The notes under the pieces: generated by a model
Told to the model about the DNA's origin: nothing
Database searches by the model: none
The model's input: only the letters and a program-made list of their open reading frames with translations
Program-made: the position numbers and the translations under genes
Source of the DNA: Bacillota bacterium
GTDB taxonomy: Bacteria; Bacillota; Clostridia; Peptostreptococcales; Anaerovoracaceae
Assembly (NCBI GenBank): GCA_029008005.1
Contig: JAQXIX010000014.1
Coordinates: 1 to 64,000, forward strand
Length of the DNA stretch: 64,000 bases
Reading direction: 5' to 3'
Part shown: piece by piece, positions 1 to 7,771 of the stretch
How positions within the stretch are numbered: position 1 is the first letter of the stretch
Layout: every line of letters starts with the position of its first letter

Positions 1-140
1 AAGATGACGTGAAGCTTGTAACAGATGCAATATCACTGGTAATCGACAATCCTGAAAACGAAGAGAAGATGGCAGAAGCGAGAGAAATCGTAAAGAGCCT
101 GACAGACAAATATCCTCTTCACAAGAATTTCCCTTATTAA
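1..140 (+). CDS. glyA: Serine hydroxymethyltransferase, C-terminal end (partial)
   Basis: Only the last 45 codons are in the window, read in the frame starting at base 3 and ending with TAA at 138-140. The visible end reads DDVKLVTDAISLVIDNP and finishes LTDKYPLHKNFPY. An acidic helical tail ending in a KYPL motif is typical of bacterial serine hydroxymethyltransferase, the PLP enzyme that interconverts serine and glycine while loading one-carbon units on tetrahydrofolate. The next gene, 38 bases downstream on the same strand, is a folate cyclodeaminase/cyclohydrolase, which supports the call because both act on tetrahydrofolate one-carbon carriers. The catalytic part is outside the window, so the identity rests on the tail and the neighbour. 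Confidence 0.7.
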   Translation, partial: DDVKLVTDAISLVIDNPENEEKMAEAREIVKSLTDKYPLHKNFPY

Positions 141-178
141 TTAACTATCTTGCTATTTAAAGAAAGGATGCATAAAAA

Positions 179-805
179 ATGAAACTGATTGAAATGTCCG
201 TAAACCAGTATCTCGAGACACTCATTTCTGATGCTCCGGCACCGGGCGGCGGAAGCGTAAGCGCACTGGCAGGAGCACAGGGAGCTGCACTGATTGCAAT
301 GGTTTGCGACCTTACTACAGCAAAGAAAAAATACGAAAGTGACCACGATTTATGCAGAGAAATAAAGGCTGAAGCAACAGCACTCTATGACGAACTACGC
401 AAATCCGTCGACCTTGATACAGATGCGTACAATCTTGTTGCAGACGCATTCAAAATGCCAAAATCCACCGACGAAGAAAAGGCTGCCAGAAAAGCCGCTA
501 TCGCTGCCGGAACACTGGAAGCCACAAAGGTTCCGTACAACGTTATGCGCATGGCCGGCAAGGGACTGGATCTGGCAAAGAAACTAAACGGTCATTTCAA
601 CACAAACTGTGCCAGCGATTTCGGTGTTGGCGTACTGAACTTCCTGGCATGTATGCAGGGAGCTTGGCTAAATGTTAAAATCAACCTTCCGGGAGTAAAA
701 GATGAGGATTTCAAGGCAGAATGCACAGAGACATGCTCGTCGCTTATCTCCGAATACGTGAAAACAGCCAACGACCTGTACTCAGAAATCAGCAATTCAC
801 TCTGA
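179..805 (+). CDS. fchA: Cyclodeaminase/methenyltetrahydrofolate cyclohydrolase family protein
   Basis: A 208-residue all-helical protein of the FTCD_C family (the cyclodeaminase domain of formiminotransferase-cyclodeaminase, found alone as FchA in Clostridia). The glycine-rich N-terminal signature APAPGGGSVSALAG near residues 20-33 is the folate-binding loop of this family, and the length matches stand-alone members. The enzyme would convert formimino- or methenyl-tetrahydrofolate to the next one-carbon state in the cytoplasm. The start at 179 follows AGAAAGG at 161-167 with about 11 bases of spacing; an earlier ATG at 168 hits a stop within four codons. It is probably co-transcribed with glyA and ends shortly before a strong terminator. 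Whether it acts as a cyclodeaminase or a cyclohydrolase cannot be decided from sequence alone. Confidence 0.88.
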   Translation: MKLIEMSVNQYLETLISDAPAPGGGSVSALAGAQGAALIAMVCDLTTAKKKYESDHDLCREIKAEATALYDELRKSVDLDTDAYNLVADAFKMPKSTDEEKAARKAAIAAGTLEATKVPYNVMRMAGKGLDLAKKLNGHFNTNCASDFGVGVLNFLACMQGAWLNVKINLPGVKDEDFKAECTETCSSLISEYVKTANDLYSEISNSL

Positions 806-844
806 TAAATGTAATAATACCATCTCAAGGCATTATATTGCCGT

Positions 845-879
845 AAAAGCCTCTGCAAATTGCGTGCAGAGGCTTTTTT
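845..879. terminator. Bidirectional rho-independent terminator
   Basis: The stem AAAAGCCTCTGCA / TGCAGAGGCTTTTTT closes a short loop and carries a T run on the plus side and an A run, which becomes T on the minus strand, on the other. It lies between two converging genes, fchA ending at 805 and the NUDIX gene ending at 914, so it can stop transcripts from both sides. Confidence 0.88.
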
Positions 880-913
880 CTTCGCATTATGCCGGAATAT
901 CCCGGTTCAAAGG

Positions 914-1444
914 CTATCTTCTTTCTTTAGCCATCAGCAGTGCCGCCATGGTTTTGGCGTCAGCTATTTCTCCGTTTACAGCCTTTGCATACACTTCATC
1001 AAAAGGCAGCTCCAGCACCTCAAGAGCTTCATCTTCGTCAGGCTCCTGTTCTCCTGCCGTAAGCCCTTTCATGAGATATATATGTATTACCTCTTCGGAA
1101 TATCCGCAGCTCGGATTAACATCTCCCAGATGTGTTACGGACGAAGCACTGTAGCCTGTTTCTTCTTTTAATTCCCTATGAGCTACGTCTACCGGATCTT
1201 TTTCACCGGGATCTATTTTACCGGCAGGAATCTCCAGTACGGCTCTGCCGCAGGCGTATCTGTACTGGCGCACCATTATTATCTTATCGTCTTCTGTTAC
1301 GGCAACCATAGCCACCGCTCCGCCGTGTTCGACAATTTCCCTGTACGCCTGTCCGTTCACAGCAGTTACCAGATCTTTTCTGACACTTAATATTTTGCCC
1401 TGATAAATTCTCTCTCCGCTTATTTTTTTCTCTTCAAAAATCAC
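914..1444 (-). CDS. NUDIX hydrolase, ADP-ribose pyrophosphatase type
   Basis: A 176-residue NUDIX protein. The Nudix box is at about residues 75-97 (GKIDPGE...HRELKEETGY); the glutamates of REL-x-EE bind the catalytic metal. The stretch between the first conserved E and RE is one residue longer than the usual consensus. The arrangement of box, upstream VRQYRYA and downstream PSCGYSEE resembles ADP-ribose/nucleoside-diphosphate-sugar pyrophosphatases, which clear ADP-ribose in the cytoplasm. It overlaps proC by 4 bases (ATGA) and is the last gene of a three-gene operon with the YprB-like nuclease and proC, ended by the terminator at 845-879. The substrate is inferred from family resemblance only. 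Confidence 0.85.
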   Translation of the reverse strand: MIFEEKKISGERIYQGKILSVRKDLVTAVNGQAYREIVEHGGAVAMVAVTEDDKIIMVRQYRYACGRAVLEIPAGKIDPGEKDPVDVAHRELKEETGYSASSVTHLGDVNPSCGYSEEVIHIYLMKGLTAGEQEPDEDEALEVLELPFDEVYAKAVNGEIADAKTMAALLMAKERR

Positions 1445-2259
1445 TTTTTCGTGCCTCCCGTCATTTCTATGGATCTGTTTACTGCCGCTTCAAAGGCTTC
1501 TCTGACTATTTTCTCGAAATCGTTGTCTATCAGGCTGTTTACCGCCTCAATCGTAGTGCCGCCCGGCGAGCATACGTTAATTCTCAGCTGCTCCGGGCTC
1601 TCACTGCTCTGCAAAACCATTTCAGCTGCTCCCAGAACCGATTGAGCCGCAAAGATACGAGCCGCTTCAGCCTCCATGCCTCTTGCTTCCGCAGCTTTTG
1701 CCAGGGCATCAATATACATGTACGTATATGCCGGACTGCTGCCGCTGACACCTATTACACAGTCAATCATGTGTTCCGGAACGACTTCTGCCCTGCCGAT
1801 TGAATCAAATATGACCTTTACGGCCTCAAGCTCCGATTCGGAAACATACTCACAAGGCGATAATGAAGTCATGGCCTTTCCTACCATGGCGGGAGTATTA
1901 GGCATTATTCTGATTATGCCGGTTTTTTCTCCCAGATACTTCTTGATTGCAGCTATGGAGACACCTGCTGCCATAGATACAAACACTTTCCCTTCGGATA
2001 CTTCCGGGGCTATTTCTTTAAGGAGTTCCTCCATACCCTGAGGCTTCACGCCTATTATCACTATGTCACAGGCTCTTACAAGTTCTCTCGCATCCTGACA
2101 TACCGTTACCGGTCCGGACAGCTCTGAGACGATTCTATCGCTTCTCTCGCGTGTTCTGTTGCATATGTACAGACTGTTGCCGCCGCTCTTGCCGGAATTC
2201 ACATAACCTCTCAATATGGCACCGCCCATATTTCCCGTTCCTATAAAACCTGTTTTCAT
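1441..2259 (-). CDS. proC: Pyrroline-5-carboxylate reductase
   Basis: A 272-residue enzyme that reduces pyrroline-5-carboxylate to proline with NAD(P)H, the last step of proline synthesis. The N-terminal Rossmann motif GTGNMGGAI (residues 7-15) binds the dinucleotide. The C-terminal dimerisation part carries GVSGSSPAY (about residue 170) and the family signature SPGGTTIEAV near residue 230. The length is typical. It overlaps its neighbours by 4 bases on both sides, so it is translationally coupled within the YprB-like/proC/NUDIX operon. Confidence 0.95.
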   Translation of the reverse strand: MKTGFIGTGNMGGAILRGYVNSGKSGGNSLYICNRTRERSDRIVSELSGPVTVCQDARELVRACDIVIIGVKPQGMEELLKEIAPEVSEGKVFVSMAAGVSIAAIKKYLGEKTGIIRIMPNTPAMVGKAMTSLSPCEYVSESELEAVKVIFDSIGRAEVVPEHMIDCVIGVSGSSPAYTYMYIDALAKAAEARGMEAEAARIFAAQSVLGAAEMVLQSSESPEQLRINVCSPGGTTIEAVNSLIDNDFEKIVREAFEAAVNRSIEMTGGTKK

Positions 2260-3266
2260 ACTGCGCTCCTTATTACTTCTTTCACAAGGTGATTTATTTC
2301 CCTGTATTTAAGTCCTGATTTGTCCTCTACGACAATAAAACCTTCTTCGCATAGAGGGTATTTCATAAATTTCTCTTCATCGAGTCCTTCAAGTGCACGG
2401 ATATCCGCTGCGGCAATTCCATTACGTCTCATTACGGGAACCCGTATTCTGAAGCTTTTATCTGCCGAGCAGAATTCTGTTTCCGCACTCATCTCCCCAA
2501 ACGGAAAACTTCTATATTCCACAGGTTTCCTGTCTTTTCTGACAAGCTGTCTGCCTGATGCAACTATACAGTCCGCATAAATGCGGATTTTCTGTACATT
2601 CATCAGGGAGGCTTCAGGATTGCCGGGGTTCACCGGAAATCCAAGACCGTACATTGCCCTGTGAAAATCACATTTCCTCAGCACTTCAGTCAGTCTTGTA
2701 AGCTGTCTGACGTCATCATTATTGTGAAGAAGAATCTTGCGTTCAAGCTGACCGTCCCCTGTCTTCTCATACATGTTGTACAGTTCAACACTTTCAGCTC
2801 CCGAAATTTCATCTTCTCTGTTCATCCAGAAGCCCATGTAGTTTTCGAGAGTTTTCTGCTTAAGATTGGGAACCAGCTTCCTGATTGGAGAATAGCCGTT
2901 TACCGCCAGATAAACATCGAGATTATAAGGCATATAAACGTCATCATATCCGTATTTCTTAAGTCTTTTCTCGATAAAAGGTATGTCGAAATGCCTTCCG
3001 TTATACGTTACGACAACATCAAGTTCCGAAACCTTATTCATGTATTCATCCAGAGCTTCACCTTCTTCCATCCGGTTTTCGGCCAGCATCTGATACAGCT
3101 GCCCTTCCCGGTCATCTGTAATGCATCCGAGGATGAACTTGTTTCTCTCCGGATTGAGTCCGGTTGTTTCTATATCAAGAACACCTGCTTTCATTCCTCC
3201 AAAGTAGAAATTCCACAATGTGCTCCCGGTTATTTTTTCATTTATTTTTTCACAAATAGTCTTCAT
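2256..3266 (-). CDS. YprB-like ribonuclease H-fold exonuclease
   Basis: A 336-residue protein with a DnaQ/RNase H-like DEDD exonuclease core. DIETTG (about residues 31-36) supplies the first two acidic residues, TYNGRHFDIPF (near 87) the third, and NNDDVRQL (near 182) the last. This is the pattern of YprB-type uncharacterised exonucleases, here without the long N-terminal extension of the Bacillus protein. It probably degrades RNA or DNA ends in the cytoplasm; the substrate is unknown. The ATG at 3266 has no Shine-Dalgarno sequence, and a promoter-like element ends only 6 bases upstream, so the message may be leaderless. It is the first gene of the operon with proC and the NUDIX gene. Confidence 0.8.
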   Translation of the reverse strand: MKTICEKINEKITGSTLWNFYFGGMKAGVLDIETTGLNPERNKFILGCITDDREGQLYQMLAENRMEEGEALDEYMNKVSELDVVVTYNGRHFDIPFIEKRLKKYGYDDVYMPYNLDVYLAVNGYSPIRKLVPNLKQKTLENYMGFWMNREDEISGAESVELYNMYEKTGDGQLERKILLHNNDDVRQLTRLTEVLRKCDFHRAMYGLGFPVNPGNPEASLMNVQKIRIYADCIVASGRQLVRKDRKPVEYRSFPFGEMSAETEFCSADKSFRIRVPVMRRNGIAAADIRALEGLDEEKFMKYPLCEEGFIVVEDKSGLKYREINHLVKEVIRSAV

Positions 3267-3272
3267 GATTTA

Positions 3273-3301
3273 ATTCTATATGATTTTTCAGCACAAAACA
3301 A
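3273..3301 (-). promoter_or_regulatory. Predicted promoter giving a leaderless message for the YprB-like gene
   Basis: On the minus strand a -35-like TTGTTT and a -10-like TAGAAT are separated by 17 bases, and the -10 is followed after 6 bases by the ATG at 3266. Transcription would begin at or next to the start codon, which fits the missing ribosome-binding site. The -35 overlaps the distal arm of the upstream terminator. Confidence 0.5.
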
Positions 3302-3328
3302 GAGAGACCCTTGCGGATCTCTCTTGTT
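3297..3328 (-). terminator. Rho-independent terminator of gabT
   Basis: A perfect 11-base stem AACAAGAGAGA / TCTCTCTTGTT with a 10-base loop lies about 120 bases after the gabT stop. On the minus strand the stem runs into a T-rich tail (TTGTTTTGTGC). Confidence 0.82.
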
Positions 3329-3447
3329 AAAAGGGGTATTGGGATTAGAGATTAATGAGGTTATCAGGGGGATAACCACATATGAATTTTACAATGTTTC
3401 ACGTAAAATTGCAAGAGTTTTTCTCGTTTCCCTTGATATTAACCTTT

Positions 3448-4809
3448 TTATTTAGCTGTTTCTTCAGCCAGAGCACTTTCAATGATTTCCAGACCAGCCT
3501 TCATCTGTTCGTCAGTTACGCACAGTGGAGCCAGAATTCTGATAACGTTGTTGTAAGTTCCTGCTGCTTCAAGCATGAGTCCCTTGTTCATAGCGTTCTG
3601 AACGATTCTGCTAACCAGGTCAGCATCTGGTTCCTTAGTTACAGGATCCTTAACGAGTTCAACACCCATCATAGCGCCTGTTCCTCTTACATCACCGATG
3701 CAAGGATACTTCTTCTGCAGTTCTCTGAGTCCGCTTCCGATTACGTCAGCAACGTGGAGAGCCTTTGCAGGATAGTCATCTCTTTCCATAACTTCGATAA
3801 CCTTAAGAGCTGAAACTGCTGCCAGAGCGTTAGCACCGTAAGTTCCGCCGATAGTACCGCCGTTAATCTTGTCCATGATTTCCTTTCTTGCAACGATTGC
3901 TGAGAGAGGAATTCCGCCTGCGATTGACTTAGCTGTAGTCATGATGTCAGGAGCGCATCCTGCATCCTTGTAGTACTGTGATGCGAACATCTTACCTGAA
4001 CGTGCCCATCCGCACTGTACTTCGTCACATACCATGAGGATTCCGTGTTCGTCACAAATCTTTCTAACTGCCTTAACCCATTCGATAGGTGCAGGAATGA
4101 ATCCGCCTTCGCCCTGTACAGGTTCGAATACGATTGCTGCGCACTGATCATATGGAGTAGCTTCGATAAATACGTCTTCCAGCTTCTTTACATAGTAGTC
4201 GATAGCAGCCTGTCCTTCCAGGTTACCAGGAGCTCTGTAAAGGTTAGGGAATTCAGCTCTGTATACACCATCAGGGAATGGACCCATACCTACTGCGTAA
4301 GCTTTCTTAGCTGTCATTGTCATTGTCAGTGCAGTTCTTCCGTGGAATGCGCCTGTGAATACGATGATGTTAGGTCTTCCAGTGTAGTTTCTGGCAACCT
4401 TAACAGCGTTTTCGTCTGCTTCTGAACCTGAGCATACGAAGAATGCCTGCTTTTCGTCTCCCTTAACAGGAGTAATTCTAGCCATTTCTTCAGCCAACTT
4501 TACATATGGTTCGTGAGTTGTGATGTTGAACATTGAGTGGAAGTACTTTTCTGACTGAGCCTTTACAGCTTCGATAAGTTCAGGATGGCTGTAACCGATG
4601 TTCAGTACGCCTACGCCTGCAATCCAGTCGAGGAATACGTTTCCGTCAACGTCTTCGAACATTGCGCCTTCACCTCTTTCGATAACTGCTTTGTATGCAG
4701 TACCGATTGCCTTAGGTGTAGCCTTTGCTCTTCTTTCGATGAGCGCCTGTGCCTTAGGGCCAGGAAGTGCAGTTTTAATGTTTGGTAATGCTGTTCTTAA
4801 TTCTGACAT
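3448..4809 (-). CDS. gabT: Class III aminotransferase, 4-aminobutyrate aminotransferase-like
   Basis: A 453-residue fold-type I PLP enzyme of the ornithine/GABA aminotransferase family. Visible signatures are CSGSEADENA (cofactor phosphate loop), GAFHGRT, the active-site DEVQCGWARSG and the Schiff-base lysine in TTAKSIAGG. It would transfer the omega-amino group of 4-aminobutyrate or a similar amino acid to 2-oxoglutarate, feeding amino-acid fermentation. The start has a strong AAGGAGG. It sits 43 bases downstream of a PAS/Fis-type regulator and is probably controlled by and co-transcribed with it. Ornithine, acetylornithine, lysine or beta-amino acids are possible alternative substrates; sequence reading alone cannot separate these. 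Confidence 0.82.
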   Translation of the reverse strand: MSELRTALPNIKTALPGPKAQALIERRAKATPKAIGTAYKAVIERGEGAMFEDVDGNVFLDWIAGVGVLNIGYSHPELIEAVKAQSEKYFHSMFNITTHEPYVKLAEEMARITPVKGDEKQAFFVCSGSEADENAVKVARNYTGRPNIIVFTGAFHGRTALTMTMTAKKAYAVGMGPFPDGVYRAEFPNLYRAPGNLEGQAAIDYYVKKLEDVFIEATPYDQCAAIVFEPVQGEGGFIPAPIEWVKAVRKICDEHGILMVCDEVQCGWARSGKMFASQYYKDAGCAPDIMTTAKSIAGGIPLSAIVARKEIMDKINGGTIGGTYGANALAAVSALKVIEVMERDDYPAKALHVADVIGSGLRELQKKYPCIGDVRGTGAMMGVELVKDPVTKEPDADLVSRIVQNAMNKGLMLEAAGTYNNVIRILAPLCVTDEQMKAGLEIIESALAEETAK

Positions 4810-4852
4810 AATTTTCCTCCTTGAAATTTTATGTTTTATATTATTAGCTTTG

Positions 4853-5887
4853 CTAATCTATATCAAGCTCTGCGAGCTTTCTATACAGTGTTGCTCTTGA
4901 GAGTCCGAGTTCTCTCGCGACCGTTTCCTTAACTCCACCGCACTGTTTCATTTTCCTGATTATTACTTCTCTTTCAAAGTCCTTAACCTGTTCCGAAAGG
5001 GTTTTGTTCATGTCACAGTGGTTCGAAATAAGCTGTTCTCTTTCTTTGCCGTTTTCTTCGGATTCCGTTCCGGCCGCCGGTTTATTTGCCTCCGTAACAT
5101 CTCTGAATGAAACTACAATTCCCTGTATTTCATCACCTTTCATATAAGGCTTAACGGCGATGATGAAATGAAGATTATCTCTGCCTACTCTCAGAACCTC
5201 TTCGTTCTCAGTGTATCCGACTCCTGTTTTAAGAACTTTTGCTGCCGGACTGTCCGGCATAAGCTTGCTTATGTGTGTTCCGACAAGTTCTCTCTTGGTA
5301 GTCTTCAAAAGTGCAGCCGCAGCGGCGTTACAGTGCTTAACGTATCCGGTCTGATCCAGCGCGAATATTCCTTCATGAGCCGTTTCAAGAACCGTCGTCA
5401 TTTCGTCTCTTGATTCTTCGGCATTTTCCAGAGTTTCCTGCTGATCTGCCTTTGCCGCCAGAAGTTCCGCCATCCTTTCAACGAAACCGATCATATTTCG
5501 GTTTGTATCCGAAAGAATTTCCTTCTGTTCTTCACTAAATGCAACAAGCCCTATGATTCCTATGGGTCTGCCTTTGAGGATAATCGGCGTACAGATTTCC
5601 GCACGTTCTCCGTAAACTGTCCCTCCGGCACCTTTCTCGTCATAGTTTCTGTCTGCCAGAGCATCGGCAACATATTGAGTCTTACCGACTCTCAATGTAC
5701 GGGCATAGAGATAGTTCCCCCTCAGGTTTCCTTTCTCTTCTTTCATGCCGAGCATGTCCTGGTAAACTCCGGTTCCTCCAACGATATTCAGTTTGTTATC
5801 GACTATTTCAACCTCAACCTTCAGTGCTATTCCTATTGCTTCCGCAACCTGCTGAACACTAGTCTTGATTCCTCTTAAATCTGCCAT
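4853..5887 (-). CDS. GAF/PAS transcriptional regulator with Fis-type HTH, lacking the AAA+ domain
   Basis: A 344-residue regulator. The first ~140 residues form a GAF-like sensor ending in PIGIIGLVAFSEEQKE, a module usually found in clostridial sigma-54 activators of amino-acid catabolism. A PAS domain follows at about 160-265 (ETAHEGIFALDQTGYV). After an acidic linker (about 270-300), an HTH_8/Fis domain (KETVARELGLSRATLYRKL) ends the protein. The central sigma-54 AAA+ ATPase expected between PAS and HTH is absent: there is no Walker A and no GAFTGA. It therefore probably acts as a sigma-70-type activator or repressor, or works with another activator. It lies directly upstream of gabT, its likely target; the ligand is unknown. 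Confidence 0.82.
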   Translation of the reverse strand: MADLRGIKTSVQQVAEAIGIALKVEVEIVDNKLNIVGGTGVYQDMLGMKEEKGNLRGNYLYARTLRVGKTQYVADALADRNYDEKGAGGTVYGERAEICTPIILKGRPIGIIGLVAFSEEQKEILSDTNRNMIGFVERMAELLAAKADQQETLENAEESRDEMTTVLETAHEGIFALDQTGYVKHCNAAAAALLKTTKRELVGTHISKLMPDSPAAKVLKTGVGYTENEEVLRVGRDNLHFIIAVKPYMKGDEIQGIVVSFRDVTEANKPAAGTESEENGKEREQLISNHCDMNKTLSEQVKDFEREVIIRKMKQCGGVKETVARELGLSRATLYRKLAELDID

Positions 5888-6034
5888 GATAACGCCCTGT
5901 CTTCATAAGATATATTACATTCAATAACATTTTAACATACTGTCACTGAAGTCATAGAATGCATTTTCTCATTATCGGCACATTTCTGCCCACCTTAACA
6001 TAACTAGTTTGCTATGTTTTCATTGCTTATTTTG

Positions 6035-7768
6035 TTACGAATTTATTTTTCTCTTTTCACGTTCCTCTCTCACAGCTTTTATTTCTTCCGGTGAAAGATT
6101 AATATTCTTGTCGGCTTCATCACTGTCCGCCAGAACAGACGCCAGATTAATCGCCGACTTCTCCAGTTCCTGAATTATGTTGTTGATTTTAACAAGCTTG
6201 TCTGTGGATGTATTCTTGTTCAGGTTCAGATTAGCGTTATAAACTATATCCTCCAGCCTGCGGCGGACATCGTAGAGATCCTCTCTCGCTCCGTTTATTT
6301 TCTGTTCATCCATCTCATCAGCCTTTGCCTGCTCCATTGTGACTACTTCTCCCGACGCAAGCTGAAGTTCATATTCGGAATTCCTGAGAACAGGTTCAAC
6401 ATCCAGTGCCGTCTCCGTTCTTACGAGTTCTGCAAAATCCATTTTAGCATCATGTTCGCCGTGAACAAGAAATACCTTTGACGGTTTCTTAACAAATCCC
6501 TTAAGCCATGTTATCAGTCCGTCTCTGTCCGCATGTCCCGAGAAGCCCTCGAGATTGTGTATCCGGGCATTTACCTGCACCTTCTCTCCGAAGAGAGTCA
6601 CTTCTTTCTGTCCTTCAACCAGAGCTCTGCCCAGGGTTCCTTCGGCCTGATATCCGACAAAGACAATGCTGGATCTGCTGTCATAAAGATTATGCTTCAG
6701 GTGATGACGTATTCTTCCGGCCTCGCACATTCCGCTGGCGGAAATAATCACCTTAGGTTCTTTGTCAATATTCAGCCACTGTGATTCTTCACTTGTCCTT
6801 GTGAACTTCAGTCCCTCAAAATCAAGAGGATTGTCTCCGCGACTTATGTATTCCTTAGTATCCTCGTCAAAAACCTGAGCATTGTTCTTAAACACTTCCG
6901 TTGCCGTTGTTGCCATAGGACTGTCAACGTAAACCTTTAAGCCGGCAAAATCTTTTCTGTACTCGCTGTCACTGTCTATTACACGATTAAGCTCATAAAT
7001 CAGTTCCTGTGTTCTTCCTACGGCAAAAGACGGGATGACTGTATTTCCGCCTCGTTTCACCGTATCTCTGATAATATCCATCAGCTTCCTTACGTCCAGG
7101 GAGTTCTTCGGGTGAAGGCGGTTTCCGTATGTCGTCTCCATTATTACGAAATCGGCTTTTTTAATAATGGTCGGGTTTCTGAGAATCGGCCTGTCCATTA
7201 CTCCCAGGTCTCCGGAAAAGACGATTTTTGATACTGCATCTCCTTCCTTGACCCATATTTCTGTAATTGCAGAGCCGAGTATATGACCTGCATCATTAAA
7301 TACAACGCTGATTTCATCGTTCAGTTCAATAAGCTGGTCGTACAATACAGGTTTAATAAACTTGAGTGCGTCCTCAGCATCTCTCTGAGTATAGAGAGGT
7401 TCCGTTTCCGGTCTTCCTGCTCTTCTGTTCTTTCTGTTCTGCCATTCTGCCTCCTGCTCATGAATATGACCACTGTCTATTAGCATTACTTTCAGCAAGT
7501 CCGCTGTTGCATCAGTACAATAGATTTTGCCCTTGAACCCTCTCTTGACGAGAAGCGGAATTCTTCCGCAGTGATCGATATGCGCATGGCTGAGAATCAT
7601 ATATTCCACTTCTGACGGATCAAAAGGAAACTCCTCGTAATTCATTTCCTCCTGTGCCTTGCCGCCCTGAAACTGACCGCAATCCAGAAGGAGGCTGTGA
7701 TTTTCCGTAGTGATAAGATGACATGATCCCGTTACGCCTGTTGTAGCTCCGCAAAATTGAACCTTCAT
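6035..7768 (-). CDS. Metallo-beta-lactamase/beta-CASP RNA-processing hydrolase
   Basis: A 577-residue member of the beta-CASP branch of metallo-beta-lactamases (CPSF73/Int11-like bacterial proteins). The zinc-binding motif SHAHIDHCGRIP is near residue 60. The beta-CASP motifs are METTYGNRLH, ASGMCEAGRIRHHL and FSGHADRDGL, followed by the terminal VHGEHD. About 100 extra C-terminal residues are charged and predicted helical (EELEK..., EREKRK). The protein probably cuts RNA in the cytoplasm. It follows pyrimidine-nucleoside phosphorylase by only 3 bases, so the two form an operon that could link RNA turnover with nucleoside salvage; that link is inference. Confidence 0.88.
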   Translation of the reverse strand: MKVQFCGATTGVTGSCHLITTENHSLLLDCGQFQGGKAQEEMNYEEFPFDPSEVEYMILSHAHIDHCGRIPLLVKRGFKGKIYCTDATADLLKVMLIDSGHIHEQEAEWQNRKNRRAGRPETEPLYTQRDAEDALKFIKPVLYDQLIELNDEISVVFNDAGHILGSAITEIWVKEGDAVSKIVFSGDLGVMDRPILRNPTIIKKADFVIMETTYGNRLHPKNSLDVRKLMDIIRDTVKRGGNTVIPSFAVGRTQELIYELNRVIDSDSEYRKDFAGLKVYVDSPMATTATEVFKNNAQVFDEDTKEYISRGDNPLDFEGLKFTRTSEESQWLNIDKEPKVIISASGMCEAGRIRHHLKHNLYDSRSSIVFVGYQAEGTLGRALVEGQKEVTLFGEKVQVNARIHNLEGFSGHADRDGLITWLKGFVKKPSKVFLVHGEHDAKMDFAELVRTETALDVEPVLRNSEYELQLASGEVVTMEQAKADEMDEQKINGAREDLYDVRRRLEDIVYNANLNLNKNTSTDKLVKINNIIQELEKSAINLASVLADSDEADKNINLSPEEIKAVREEREKRKINS

Positions 7769-7771
7769 TTC

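Noticed and set aside
2661-3455. Plus-strand ORF of 264 residues
   Set aside because: It is antisense to the YprB-like gene, crosses a terminator and has no recognisable domain.
5888-6034. Terminator for the beta-CASP gene or sigma-54 promoter for the regulator
   Set aside because: Only a weak 6-base stem (AACATA / TATGTT) without a T run, and no TGGCAC-N5-TTGC pattern were found.
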